Origin: Membranipora membranacea
Taxonomy: Eukaryota > Bryozoa > Gymnolaemata > Cheilostomatida > Membraniporidae
DNA: 64,000 nt
Reading direction: 5' to 3'
Assembly (NCBI GenBank): GCA_914767715.1
Contig: OU612071.1
Location: 8,849,493 to 8,913,492, forward strand
Shown here: piece by piece, positions 34,936 to 47,039 of the stretch
Position numbering within the stretch: the first letter of the stretch is position 1
Layout: the number at the start of each line of letters is the position of its first letter
Position numbers and translations under genes: made by a program
The notes under the pieces: model-generated
The model's input: the letters and a program-made list of their open reading frames with translations, nothing else
The model's database searches: none
What the model was told of the DNA's origin: nothing

Positions 34936-37087
34936 ATGGGTGTTTCAGTAGAGAAACGTAGTAGACCTGATCGTCAAAGTAAAGTCATAGTCGGCGCATT
35001 TACTCTGGTCTTCCTGCTTATAGCTGTATTGTTTTGTGTCGGTGGTATCGGTGCTCTTCACATCAAAGAGCTTCAGGATAGGATTGAGAGCTTAGAGAAG
35101 GTCAGTTTATATTTATATTTGAAGACTACCCAAAGACAAACGCATATTATGATAAACTTGTTCACCGTGACATCCCAATGCAGAGCGTGAGAGTTGCCTT
35201 CCCTTACGGGATACAATTTTACCACCATCAATAATTCATGCGATGTCGAACATCAAACTTTTTCCCATGCAAATCTAACACAACTTTATCATGAGTAACT
35301 GCCATAATTTAACATGCTTTGGTCTTTGGGTACCATTATTTATTGGGATGCCTGCATACTTAGACAATGACTTCTCAAGCAGTAATTAACATGACGTCCA
35401 ACTATAATGTTAACCTTAAAATTGGACAATTATATGGAATTTTTTCAACAATTTGGTTGCACTTGCGTATGAACAACTATAAATGATGTCCTGTTTCAGG
35501 TTTGTGGGCCCAATCAAGACAATCCGATTGACAGACGAGAGGTCCTATCATCATCATCTTCATCGTCGAACCAAGACATCCAAGCTCTGCTTGTGACCCA
35601 GCTACAGGATAGGATATCTAACGTGCAAGTCCAGTGCAAGGTTGGGGATTCTGATCTCCAACAGGAATTCACTGATCACGACGCTGAACTCAGAAAAGAG
35701 ATGAAATCTGAATCCTTGCGTGTTCAACAGCAATTTGATGCCATTCGCTTGCAAATCAGTGAAGAACTTGGCACAGTCGGTAAAGAGATTGAGGGAGTGA
35801 ACACCAAAATAACGCTTCATCATCCGAATTATACAGGTAAGCTTCTTTTATATATCGTCTTGTGTTCTTGTAGTTACAGGTTATAAAAGATAGCTTAATT
35901 ATAAATGGATTTTCTTAGAGGAGCAATGTGTTTGCAGATAGATAGGTAAAGTTTTCCATATCGGGCCTACTCAGAAAAGGGGAAATAATGTTGGCTTACA
36001 TTCTTTCTCAGTCTCATTGTCCTACTAAATCAAAATCAAAGTTAATAATCGCTACTCCATAGTTATAAAAGTGATTGTAGTTGCATGCTCATGTATAGTC
36101 TCTAGTAGTTGTATAGTCTACCATTGATTAGTGTTCGGCATAGTAAATGACCAAATAGATATTGTAGTGCCACTGAAACACAATCCAACATAATATGGGA
36201 TTCTCAAACACATGTAGGCTGTGAGTGCTAGCCTTATAGTGAAAAGTTACACTCACAGGACTTTTTAGCATAGAGAGGGTCAGTGCTGCACAGGACTTTC
36301 ACTATTTATCATCTCTTCATCTTATACGGATATCCCTTGTGCCTCTGGCTACAAACTGAATCCATATCGAGGTACCTGCACCAGATTTGTTAGGACACTT
36401 CTCAGCTGGTTTGATGCTAAAGCTACCTGTGAGAAGGCTGGTGAATATCTCGCTACATTTGATACTTTAGAGTCTGCTTCCTGGGTCAGACACCAACAGC
36501 TTACCGCAGGTAACTTCTCAATTCCACCATATTTTCTGTTTTACGGATAAGTCTATAGGACAAATTCGAGATCACAAATTTGTGAATCTGAGATAATCTT
36601 GAATGTGTTGTGGTGAACAAAATTCTTAGCAAAGACATCTAATTCAGACCAAAACAGTACATCGATTATCATCATATTGTAAGAGAACTAGCCCTATCCA
36701 GGTTTGTTTCTCAAACTATTATTATTCCTGTCACGATTTTTAACAATTTGGGCAAAAGTATTTTTCAACAGCTATCCTTACTCAGAGTGGTATTATTGAG
36801 AGCTTACTCTAGGAAATAGACAACTTGGTAACAAATCTATGATTACTATTTTAGGGTGGACAGGAGCGGCTTGGATTGGCGCAAGAAAACTCAGCAACAG
36901 CCCAGAATTCAGATGGTATGGTATCAATACAGGGCCTGTAACTTTGAGTTACTGGGCAGTCGGACAACCTAATCTTCCCGGCATCCAGCATTGCGTGACT
37001 ACCTGGGCAGAGGGCCTTCATTACTACTGGGGTGACCATCATTGTAACACTAAACTGTACTTCATATGTGAGGTGAATACTAACTAA
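34936..37087 (+). CDS. CTL-7: nearly intact C-type lectin gene, exon 3 acceptor mutated
   Basis: The exons are 34936-35100, 35500-35836, 36330-36509 and 36855-37087, all open and of standard length. The stalk ends in HHPNYT. CTLD cysteines are complete, with Q-P-N and W-G-D. The single visible fault is at the exon 3 acceptor: related copies have TATACAG before the exon, here it is TATACGG (A to G at 36328). Without that AG the exon may be skipped or spliced to a cryptic site. Skipping exon 3 keeps the reading frame (180 nt, phase 1 both sides) but removes half the CTLD. An AATAAA lies at 37115. Exons 3-4 are almost the same as CTL-5. Confidence 0.82.
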
Positions 37088-37948
37088 TTTCTGTACATCT
37101 ACTGCCGTAACTCCAATAAAATACTTCTAAAAAAAAATTGCCCTATAAATGATTACAATAATAATCACTGCAATCAATTGATTTGGTTGCCCCAAGCGCA
37201 ATAACCTCTAGAATGGCTGAATCATATTTGATTGGGTTGGTATCGGGCATAAGATTTTGGCTGCATTTTACGGCTTGAAACTCAAGGTGTCCACTTACTG
37301 CTTAGAGGGTCACAAGAAGTGTTAAATCCTCGTACTGAGGCTGTGATACATCTGATACGAGGATGCATTCATGAAGTAAGAGGTCTCTAGATCTCTCAAA
37401 ATGAATGTGCAAAAATCTGCCAGCGACACTTTGACCATAGCCTATAGATAGACTGTCAATATTGAGAATGAATATGTCAGCCCAATGGAGCAGAAAATAG
37501 GAACCCTTTCTGTTCACACCCCTGGAGACAACGGACAAGGGAATATTCAAACTTCTCATATTTTTAATTCTGATTTTAAAGTGTTTTTTCGAAGCTCTTC
37601 ATAAAATTAGAATAACATAGCCTCTACAATACATGATTCTAAAGCTGAGACTTGAAATATTGTTATGTTAAATTTCTGAAATGGGAAGAGACAGATTGTG
37701 TGTTATCAATAACTTTGTCGATGATACTCTGAAAATAGCGTCATTTTATGGGTCTGGTAACAGGTTCACAAAGTTTGACTTTCAATATTACACTAATATA
37801 ACGTTAGTATCATGCTCCAAATATCTGATATTAACAAGCAAGATGGTGTTTCACCTGTCGGCCCACATACAGTAAGCCCTTATACAACAATAATCCTCAA
37901 TAGAAGTATACAAAAGACACCACTCCATTGAACTCTGAATGTACAAAG

Positions 37949-39961
37949 ACAGACGTCTCAGTCGAGAAGCGTAGTAGACCTGATCGTCAAAGTAAAGCCA
38001 TTGTCGGAGTATTTACTCTGATCTTCCTGCTGATAGCTATAATGTTTTGTGCTGGTGGTATCGGTGCTCTTCACATGAAAGAGCTTCAGGAGAGGATTGA
38101 GAGTTTAGAAAAGGTAACCTTAATTTCATATTTAATGTCTACCCAAAGCCAATGTATGTTATATTCAGGCAAGTACTTACGATAAAGTTGTGTCAGCTAT
38201 GAGGTAACTGTCATTCTCTAGATAACAATGTCACAGTGAACAGGATGGGCAATAAAAAAACAAGCACATCCAGTTCACCTGTGACATCATAATGCAGAGT
38301 ATAAGAGTAAAATTCCCTTATAGGAGGCATTCTTGGTTTTTTCTCCAATAATTGATGCCAAGTAGAGCATTGAATTTTTTACTGCGCAAATATGACACAA
38401 ATTTATCATAATCAACTGCCCGACTATAACATCCATCAATCTTTGGGTAAAATTGTTTAATGGTATGGCCGCAGACTTAGAAAATTTATTTATCAAGCAA
38501 TCATTCAAAGTTTTCTAAATCGGGGTTGTTAAAACAGGAAATTCCGATGCAAAACATAAAATAGGACGATGGGATACACTGTTTTCAATAATATGGTAGC
38601 TTGCGAGTATTAACGGCAAGATCCGTTGCTCCATTTCACGTTTGTGGAACCAATCAAGATGATCCGATTGGCAAGCAAGAGGTCCTTTCATTGTCATCTA
38701 CATCATTGATACAAGACATCCAAGCTCTTCTTGAGACCCAGCTACAGGATAGGATATCTGCAAGTCAAGTGCAAGGTTGGGGATTCGGACCTCCTGCGTG
38801 CATTCACTGATCCGGCTGCGGAACTCAGAAAAGAGATGGAATCTGAATCCTTGAATGTTCAACAGCAATTTGATGAAATTCGTCTGCAAATCAGTAAAGA
38901 ACTCGGTACAGTTTATAAAGAGATTGAGAGAGTTAACACCAAAATAATTCTTCATCATAATAATTATACAGGTAAGGTAATTCCTAATTTAGATTCTATA
39001 TTGTGTTCTTGTAGTGTCAGCTAATTGATGATTGCCTCACATTGGGTTTTCCTTTCAGAAAGCTTCAGTCATCAGAGGAGAATGGAAAATAAAGCAGATG
39101 ATGCCAGTTATTGGTAAGCTAGTGGGGCATAGTTAATGACCTCTCGGTTAAAAAAGTGCTGCTGAATGAAGTCCCATTTTACATGTGATACTTTTTAGTA
39201 ATAAGGGGTCAATACCTTTTAGTAGTAGTGTTCCTTAGCATGCACATGACCTTTCATGATGTACTGTTTATCGTCTCTACATCTTCTGCAGACATCACTT
39301 GTGCCTCTGGCTACAAACTGAATCCATATCGAGGTACATGCACCAGATTTGTGAGGACCGCTCTAAGCTGATTTGATGCTAGAGAAAGTTGTGAAAATGG
39401 TGGTGAATATCTCGCCACATTTGATACTGTGGAGTCAGCTTCCTGGGTCAGACACCAACAGCTTACTGCAGGTAACTACTTGATTTCACTATCAAATACA
39501 TAGTGACTCCTATTTTCAGTGAATGTCTCAGGACTGATTCTCTCGACTTTCACCTTCAGGTAAAATTCTTTTGCATTATTGTGTAATTGTCACTTAGATT
39601 CGGAATTGGCAGGTTATGCTTGAGGGGGTAAGAAAACTCAACAGCCACCAAAGTGAGAAAACCTTGTTGCCCAATAACCTTTCATGTAGCTTATCAAGCC
39701 ATTATGATGAGAATTATATCAATTATTATCTATTTTAGGATGGACAGGTAACTCCTTGATCGGGGATGGAAACTTGGCAATAGCGCCACGTTCAGATGGT
39801 ACGGTATCAATACAGGGCCTGTATCTCTGAGTTACTGGGCAGTGGGGCAACCTAGTCGTCCAGGCACAGAACACTGTATCCACACATGGGGAGACTACTA
39901 CTGGGGTGACTACAGTTGCAGTTCAAGACAGTACTTGATCTGTGAGCAAAAAATTACCTAA
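37949..39961 (+). pseudogene. CTL-8: C-type lectin pseudogene with several lesions
   Basis: The exons are 37949-38113, 38640-38971, 39292-39471 and 39739-39961. Lesions: ACA in place of the start ATG; exon 2 acceptor AC instead of AG (38638-38639); a 5-nt deletion after 38759 that shifts the stalk frame; TGA for the CTLD tryptophan codon in exon 3 (39369); and a one-base deletion near 39764 in exon 4. It belongs to the same subfamily as CTL-3 and CTL-6 by its leader, start codon and exon 4 of CTL-12 type. It is clearly non-functional. Confidence 0.92.
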
Positions 39962-40649
39962 GTTGTTGCCATCTTATGTATACCCGATCCTAACATTGTT
40001 TGGTATTCACTAATATGTAAAATAAAACATTACAGAACTAAGACTGCCTTGTAAATTTTACATTTTTAAGGATAATCAATGAGTTGCGGGCCCAAACGAG
40101 ATTTTGTTGGTAGATAGAATTATAGAATAGTCTGTGACCAAGGCAAAAGAGCGGACAGCAAGATTTCTACCACTTAAGTGAATGTTGATGTTGTCTGTTC
40201 TCAAGGTTAAGCTTCCTTTAGCATCACTCTGTGTAAGGATAGCTGCTGAGAGTTAATTATTTCCCGTAATGTTGAGTTAAGTAACAAATAGTGACTGAAA
40301 TGATGCAGTTTGAGCAACAAACTTTCGATGGGGCTGGTTCTCTCAACGTTGTTCAAAATAATCATGATAACTGATGGAGTGAGTTTTTGCTCAGAAGAAT
40401 CTTATATCACAAAAAATTCAAGATCTTTCTATTTAACAAAATTTTGTTCTCGATTTTGTCTCAAACCACTGCTGACACAGCTGAGCTTTGCCCAGCAGAG
40501 CCACCAGTCAAAAATTTAAACAGCTAGCCAGTAGCTTTGAATGGAGTTGTATGAGCTTTCAAAATGTAGGGAGTATCTTGTTCTCCAGCCATCCACCATT
40601 AGTGATGACAAATGTTGTTTTTGACCAATCAGGTGCCTTTAAAATCTAG

Positions 40650-40685
40650 CTGAGATCCAACATTTCTATAAGTGTTGGATCTCAG
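40650..40685. repeat. Intronic hairpin before the CTL-8 exon 4'
   Basis: CTGAGATCCAACA and TGTTGGATCTCAG form a perfect 13-bp stem around a 10-nt loop, about 80 bp upstream of the exon 4' acceptor. Confidence 0.85.
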
Positions 40686-40763
40686 TAGTTATCAGCATCT
40701 ATCTTTGTGTTAATATTGAAAGCTTAGCCTAGAAAGCAGAAAGTCTATGATTACTATTTTTAG

Positions 40764-40999
40764 GGTGGACAGAAGCAGCTTGGATTGGCGCAATGAAACT
40801 CAGCAACAGCGCAGCGTTCAGATGGTATGGTATCAATACTGGACCTGTAACATTGAGTTACTGGGCAGTCGGGCAACCTAACAATCCCGGCACCCAGCAT
40901 TGTGTTGGTACCTCGGGAGACTGCTATCACTATTACTGGTGTGACCTCGGTTGTAGCGCATATAAACTGTACTTCCTATGTGAGCAGGAAACTAACTAA
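40764..40999 (+). CDS. Exon 4' downstream of CTL-8 (alternative or orphan terminal exon)
   Basis: This is an open 236-nt CTLD second half with acceptor TTTTTAG and a terminal TAA. It has the extra-cysteine segment GDCYHYYWCDLGC, the Q-P-N motif, and WTEAAW in place of WTGAAW. Flanks match the exons 4' at 33785 and 51458. It keeps a clean frame although the CTL-8 gene before it is riddled with stops, which suggests different histories or recent gene conversion. Confidence 0.65.
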
Positions 41000-41461
41000 T
41001 ATATGCAATGTCTCGTTATATGTCGTCAAACAGTATACAATGAAATACTCCTGAAAAGAAATTGCCTTTTTGTTTACACCAGATCCAATTGATGTGATGT
41101 GACATATAAACCAATATTATATATTTGCCTGCATGCAGCAGAGATTGGGATTTCTTAATAGAATGACTGCAGCGGTAAATTTCACATAACTTCAGGAAGT
41201 GTGCCGGTCGTGTAAAATGATAGAGAGACGGGAAATTTACTTATCACCACATATTATTTTGAAGGACTTGCATATATATTACAAAACGATGGCCCGATCA
41301 TACGGTGTAAAGCACCAGCTGGGTGTTTCTATGATATTATGATATCGTCCATGAGATTATAGCGTATGTATTGGCTCTGATTGGCTGGTGGATTGGAGAG
41401 AAGCAATGCCAGGTTGGTTGGCACTTTCGAGAAAGTGTTAGTGTAATAGTGAATGTGAAAG

Positions 41462-41773
41462 TTATTCACGTCATCTATCACTATATCTCAATAGGTACTT
41501 TCAGTGACCTGCTATTAGTTTTCTTTGCCACCTAACAGCCAATCAGCTCAGTGCAAACACATTTACTGTCAAAACCTCCTCCATATAAGAATCCTAATGC
41601 AGTGACTGGCCTACATAATACACCAAAGTACGGAGAACAAGCAATGATGCAATATTATTGTGACGTTTCAATTTCTGAAATGGGAAGAGACAGGTTGTGT
41701 GTTATCAGTAACTTTGTCGATGATACTCTGAATTTAGTGTCATTATATGGATCACGTAACAGGATCTGTAATG
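41462..41773 (+). promoter_or_regulatory. CTL-9 promoter and leader exon
   Basis: It has a CRE-like TTCACGTCATC (about 41465-41475), a CCAAT (41539-41543) and TATAAG (41584-41589), then a leader with the MGRDRLCVISNF frame, and the donor GTATGTAAGT after 41773. The inverted CCAAT present in other copies has mutated (ATTAG). Confidence 0.62.
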
Positions 41774-41954
41774 GTATGTAAGTGATGGTAATACATATGG
41801 CCTTCAAGATAACATTACTACAACGGAAGTATCATGCTCCGGATTCCTGATAATAACAAGCAAGCTGGTGCTTCACATGCCGGCCCACATACAAGAAGCC
41901 TTCTTAGGAGCATATACCAAACACCACTCTACCTGAATCCCTGACTGGGCAAAG

Positions 41955-43745
41955 ATGGGTGTTTCAGTAGAGAAATGTAGTAGACCTGATCGCCAAAGTA
42001 AAGTCATAGTCGGCGCATTTACTCTGGTCTTCCTGCTGATAGCTGTAATGTTTTGTGTTGGTGGTATCGGTGCTCTTCACATCAAAGAGCTTCAAGATAG
42101 GATTGAGAGCTTAGAGAAGGTCAGTTTATATTTGTATTTGAAGACTACCCAAAGACCAACGCATATTATGATAAAGTTGTTCACCGAGACATCCCAATGC
42201 AGAGAGTGAGGGTTGCCTTCCCTTACGGGATAAAATTTTACCACCATCAATAATTCATGCGAAGTAGAACATCAAACTTTTTCCCATGCAAATCTGACAC
42301 AACTTTATCATGAGTAACCGCCATAATTTAACATGCTTTGGTCTTTGGGTACCACCATTTTTTGGGATGGCTGCATACTTAGAAAATGACTTCTCAAGCA
42401 GTAAGTCAAACTATAATGTTAACCTTAAAAAAGGACAATTATATGGAATTTTTTCAACAATTTGGTTGCACTGGCGTATGAACAACTATAAATGTTGTCC
42501 TGTTTCAGGTTTGTGGGCCCAATCAAGACAATCCGATTGACAGACGAGAGGTCCTATCATCATCATCTTCGTCATCGTCGGGTTGGGATTCTGATCTCCA
42601 ACAGGATATCACTGATCAAGTCGCTGTTCTCAGAGAAAAGATGAAATCTGAATCCTTGCATGTTCAACAACAATTTGAGGACTTTCAACTGCAAATCATT
42701 AGCGCAGTTGATAAAGAGATGGAGAGAGTTAACAACAAGATAGCGCTTTATCATCCTAATTATACAGGTAATAATCTATTTAGATTCTGTTTTGTAATCT
42801 GAATGAATGATTAATGAAGGCAAAGGACAGAGAAAAGTGGTAGACATAATTAATAACCCCAAAGTTATTGAAGTGCTGCTGAAACCATCCCTATTTCATA
42901 TTTGAAACTTTTTAGTAATGAGGGGGTCAAGGCTTATATAATAGTTGTGTTCCTTAGCATGCTCAAGATCTTTCCTTATATACTGTTTATCGTCTCTTCA
43001 TCTTCTGCAGATATCACTTGTGCCTCTGGCTACAAACTGAATCCATATCGAGGTACATGCACCAGATTTGTGAGGACAGCCCGCAGCTGGTTTGATGCTA
43101 AAGTAACTTGTGAAAATGCTGGTGAATATCTCGCCACATTTGATACTGTGGAGTCAGCTTCCTGGGTCAGACACCAACAGCTTACTGCAGGTAACTACTT
43201 ACTACTTATTCACATATTTGCTGTTTTGCAGGATAAGTCTTAGGAAAATTTGATAACAAAGTTTTGTGAACAGTAATCCAAAAAATGATGTGATATTATT
43301 CTTATATAATCAAAAACCATGTGATTCACATCGATTATCATAATAATATGAACTCTGTTAAGAGAACTGGCCCCATCCAAATTTGCTTCTCAATCCGCAT
43401 CTTCCAGTCCCAAATTTTTCTCTCCGCACAACATTTTGCGGATAACGAATTTTCAGCAGCTTACCCTAGAAACAGGCAAATCTCAACTCTCATTTGAATC
43501 AATATTTACTAATTTTAGGGTGGACAGGAGCCACCTGGATTGGTGCAAGAAAAGTCAGCGACAGCAAAGAGTTCATATGGTACGGTATCAACACTGGGCC
43601 TGTAACATTGAGTTACTGGGCAGTCGGGCAACCTAACAATCCCGGCACCCAGCATTGTGTGGCTACCTGGCCGGCGCACTACTATTGGGATGACGAAATT
43701 TGTGGTTCTAAACTTAGGTTTATATGTGAACAGAAAAATAACTAA
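41955..43745 (+). CDS. CTL-9: intact C-type lectin receptor with shortened stalk
   Basis: The exons are 41955-42119, 42509-42767, 43011-43190 and 43519-43745. Exon 2 is 259 nt instead of 337: one larger and one small internal deletion together keep the frame and phase, removing about 26 stalk residues, including the cysteine of V-Q-C-K. The first stalk cysteine (VCGPN) remains. The tail has C in place of R at position 9. The CTLD has all six cysteines, Q-P-N and W-D-D, and exon 4 lacks two residues before YYW. The polyadenylation signal is AATAAA (43796). It should make a shorter receptor whose head sits closer to the membrane. Confidence 0.9.
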
Positions 43746-44224
43746 CACCTGTCCTTGTCTTGCTATATGGAAGCGTGAGACAGTTTTTTATCAACAATAA
43801 ATTACTTCTGAAAGAAATTGCCTTATTAAATTATAATAAATTGATATGGTGGCCTGGACCTCCCACAAACTTATAATAGAAGTGGTTGGTATATCAATTC
43901 TATTTGTCTTTTCGCATACCCATTTTGCGTTCAATCACTATAGATTTCATATTAGAATGACAGCTGTAAATTTCACTATACATCAGTTAAAGGTTTCCTA
44001 GCAGGATTCCGTACAAGACAAATCAGCAACACTTAAGCGTGCGCAAGGTTTTTTATCATACCTGGTCAAATTTTCATTGCATTTGAACAAATAGGGGCCC
44101 CTAGGCAGCTTCTCAAATACACCAATGTCTATAAGTCGCTTCATTGCTGATTTGTATTATATGGAACCCTGCTAGGAAACCTTCAAGCGTTTCTTTTCAT
44201 TTCTATCTTCTATCTGATATCAGC

Positions 44225-45330
44225 ATTAACTGACGCTGATATAGGCCATAAGATTATAGTGCATGTCGTCATTCAATCTTATATGCAGCACTAGTAGAGA
44301 AAAGGTGTTCTGCCGATTCTTTCACCTCTTGGCAGAACAAACAGTCAATTCTCACTCCTGGCATCTTATATTTAGCAATGAAGTCTCCCGTCTTAATCCC
44401 TCCGAGAGCTATCCTCCACATAAAATCTATATTCTAAATTTAAATTAATCCGCCACCCCGCATTGTGAAAACCCTTCCCCTTTCATTATCTTGGTCAACT
44501 TCTTTGGGCACCCTAATATCGATAGGGTCTTCTTTTCCGCATAGCCGTGCACAACTCTGACTCACAGACACATGTTGAAACCCTAGCATTTCCTAACAAT
44601 CCCATAACTTCCTCCTCAACCTATCAGCCTCAATATACACTCCCTAGAGACTAAAGCTGAATTAGAGTATGTATCAGGTATCATCCTCCGAGACCAGAGA
44701 CCAAAAATATGTGTAAAGTAAAAACCTCTGGCGTCAAATATCAGTGAACACGGTCAGTATAGATTATGCTCAAGATTGATTGCATGGCATTTTTCTCTAA
44801 TCCGTATCAACCCAGGACCACATTGCGCAATTGATGTCTCAATTGCGTCTCCTCAGTGGCACTGTCAGAGTTTTGAACCGTGCTGGTGGTTTGCGTGTCT
44901 TGGCTGGCTCCCGAGTATGGGTTTGGTAACGTTGGGGGTCATAGACCACTCTAGGCCACTCTAGGGGTACTGGCAACAAGGTCTCCCGGCAAACTCCTCC
45001 AAGCTTCTTCAGTAAAACCATATATATTTTCTCTTTATTGTGCCAGCAGCTTGGCCGACTATCTGGGTCATTGAATGGTGTTCAAACATTTGGCTGGATG
45101 TGAACCGGACTGCCCCGCACCCACAGGCACGTTGGAGAACGTGGCTCCACACATTATTTTCTAATGCTGTAGTGGTTTTCTCTGTAGCCTGGCATGACCC
45201 CAGAGGACAAGTTTGAGAGTTCTGATTTTTGGCCATTTTCACTCGGCCTTAACTCTTTTTAGGCTCCATTTGTCACCTTCTCAAAGCTATCACCCTCCTG
45301 CAGGGCAAACCCTTGAAGAATCTGTTAACA
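44225..45330 (-). mobile_element. Retroelement remnant downstream of CTL-9
   Basis: The left part matches 28715-29430 and 55235-55720. The right part (44740-45300) has minus-strand frames, with CQATEKTTTALEN and VGQAAGTIKRK near 45009-45242 and a continuation at 44839-45021 in another frame. It matches 55740-56230 and is distantly similar to 46713-46800. Frames are broken throughout. No RT, integrase or endonuclease motif was recognised. Confidence 0.6.
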
Positions 45331-45793
45331 TAAGAATTGGGCTAGTGACATAGGATCCAAATTTAGATGCAGTACCATAGTTATTTTGCCGGTAGAATAC
45401 ATAATTTTTCTTACCTCAATGATTAACAAAATAGCTGGGGGTTCCCCTATAGGAGGGGGGCGACTCGTACGCTGTTTCCTAGTTAACCCCCAATAAGTTA
45501 GAAATAAACATTTAAGTAAGTACAGTAACTTGCTGGAGAACAGCATGGACAGGGCAAGAACTTTATAGGAGGAAATTCGGCCTCAATACTTTAGAAAAGG
45601 CGGAAAATTTAGCACCAACCACACATGCACCCAAGTCACCTTTCACACACTGAGAAATATAGTAACATAAGGTAGTATTTTAGGGTGGGAGGGTGGGAAT
45701 TGTGAAAAGACGACTTGTCACTTCAGGTGTCTAGAATGAATGGGATGAGAAAAACCCGCGAACTAGAGATAAGTAAATTTGCATAAACTCGCT
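45331..45793. other. Spacer, no gene seen
   Basis: Low-complexity and AT-rich sequence with a GGGTGGGAGGGTGGG stretch near 45685. No frame or repeat with clear support was found. Confidence 0.35.
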
Positions 45794-45997
45794 ATAATAG
45801 GTAAATTCGCGACCTTGGTATATATATTAAATAATCAATAAATAATCAATGTAAATCCCATTTTCACTGGGAAATTCAACTGAATCCAACTTGAATTCAA
45901 GTTGGATTCAGTTGGATTTCCCAATGAAAATGGAATTTCCATTGATTATTTATTGACTATTTAATATATATACCAAGGTCGCGAATTTACCTATTAT
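45794..45997. repeat. 204-bp near-perfect palindrome (fold-back element)
   Basis: The two arms of 102 bp are complementary with about five mismatches and no spacer. The centre is TTGAA|TTCAA at 45895/45896. The arms end in ATAATAGGTAAATTCGC and its complement. This is a long hairpin-forming element, probably a MITE of the fold-back type. Flanking TA-rich sequence leaves the target duplication ambiguous. Confidence 0.92.
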
Positions 45998-46164
45998 TGA
46001 GGGGGGAATTCCCTAAGTTACACTATCTTGAGTAACTACAGTTGAATAGTATTAATTGACCATAGAATTTAACGCTTATTATTACATTGTATTTTGAGAT
46101 ATTACCCCTGCTAGGAACCTGAGAAAATTAGTATTTACTAATGGCGTAAAACCAAAATCCCACC

Positions 46165-46465
46165 TTACCAGTCTGACATCACCTGCGACGCATTTAGGGT
46201 CTTACTGTCTTGCTGACGATCGGTCAGCTCTGCTTCCCTTGACAACTCAGTCCATCTTCTGTTGAGTGTGCCTCTCAGATCGATGTTCTCATCGGTCAGC
46301 TCTCTGAAATGAGCTCGATCCACCTCCAGGTCGAATTGTAGTTGACTTAACTCCCGATGTGACTTTTAGCTGTTTTTTTTGCACTCCGAGCATTGTGGAT
46401 GGTTGTTTTTAGGGAGCGGAATGAATTTAGTGCTCCTTTTTTTACACCTGCAATAGTCACTCTCC
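46165..46465 (-). pseudogene. Degenerate coding fragment: zinc-binding and coiled-coil segment
   Basis: On the minus strand one frame reads DYCRCKKRST, then HPQCSECKKNS, an in-frame TAA, then about 65 residues of heptad-like sequence (ELSQLQFDLEVDRAHF, ELTDENIDLRGTL) ending QVMSDW-stop. The paired cysteines suggest a zinc-binding segment. The codon pattern and amphipathic repeats are unlikely by chance. One internal stop makes it a relic. The family is not recognised and it may belong to a transposon. Confidence 0.45.
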
Positions 46466-46712
46466 ACCCTAAGGCTTTTTAATGTAACAAAAACACCAGG
46501 CGCTAGAGATCTGAACATTTAGGGGCAAAGGTGACATGAATATCATGCTTTAATTAATCTATCCGAGATAGGCATGCTCATTGTGGATCACATGACCATG
46601 GTGATATCATTAGTTGTTGGGTACCCGTGTTGTTTTATGTATCATGGAGCGTTTTCTCAATGAACAATTTGCAAACAAATATGTCTATTTTAATTATTGA
46701 CTGAGTGAGGGA

Positions 46713-47036
46713 TCAGAGCAAGGCAACGTGGTTTTCTAATGCCTTAATGGTTTTCTCTGTAGCCTGGCATGACTCCAGAGGACAGGTGGGAGGGTACGGG
46801 TTTTGGCCATTTTCACTTGGCCCAATGATATCAGCAATCGCTTTTCTCCGCCACAAACTTGAGTTCTCAGTGACAAGTTTCTTGATGCCTTGTCTGTTTA
46901 ATATGTAATACAACTGGTACTTCTCAAGACCCGATGCCATGGCTAGTCTCTCTACAGGCTTGTGGAGGCCTATCTTCCCACCCTCATCCCTTTCTCGCTC
47001 AAAAGGATCTAACACATTTGATGGTACCTGCTTCAA
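46713..47036 (-). other. Minus-strand coding remnant related to the retroelement debris
   Basis: An open frame of 107 codons starts MKQVPSNVLDPFERERDEGG and ends with CQATEKTIKALENH. That end is also found in the frames at 45009-45242 and 55917-56150. The shared segment shows it belongs to the same repeat family, or to a related longer member. There is no known domain. Confidence 0.45.
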
Positions 47037-47039
47037 ATT

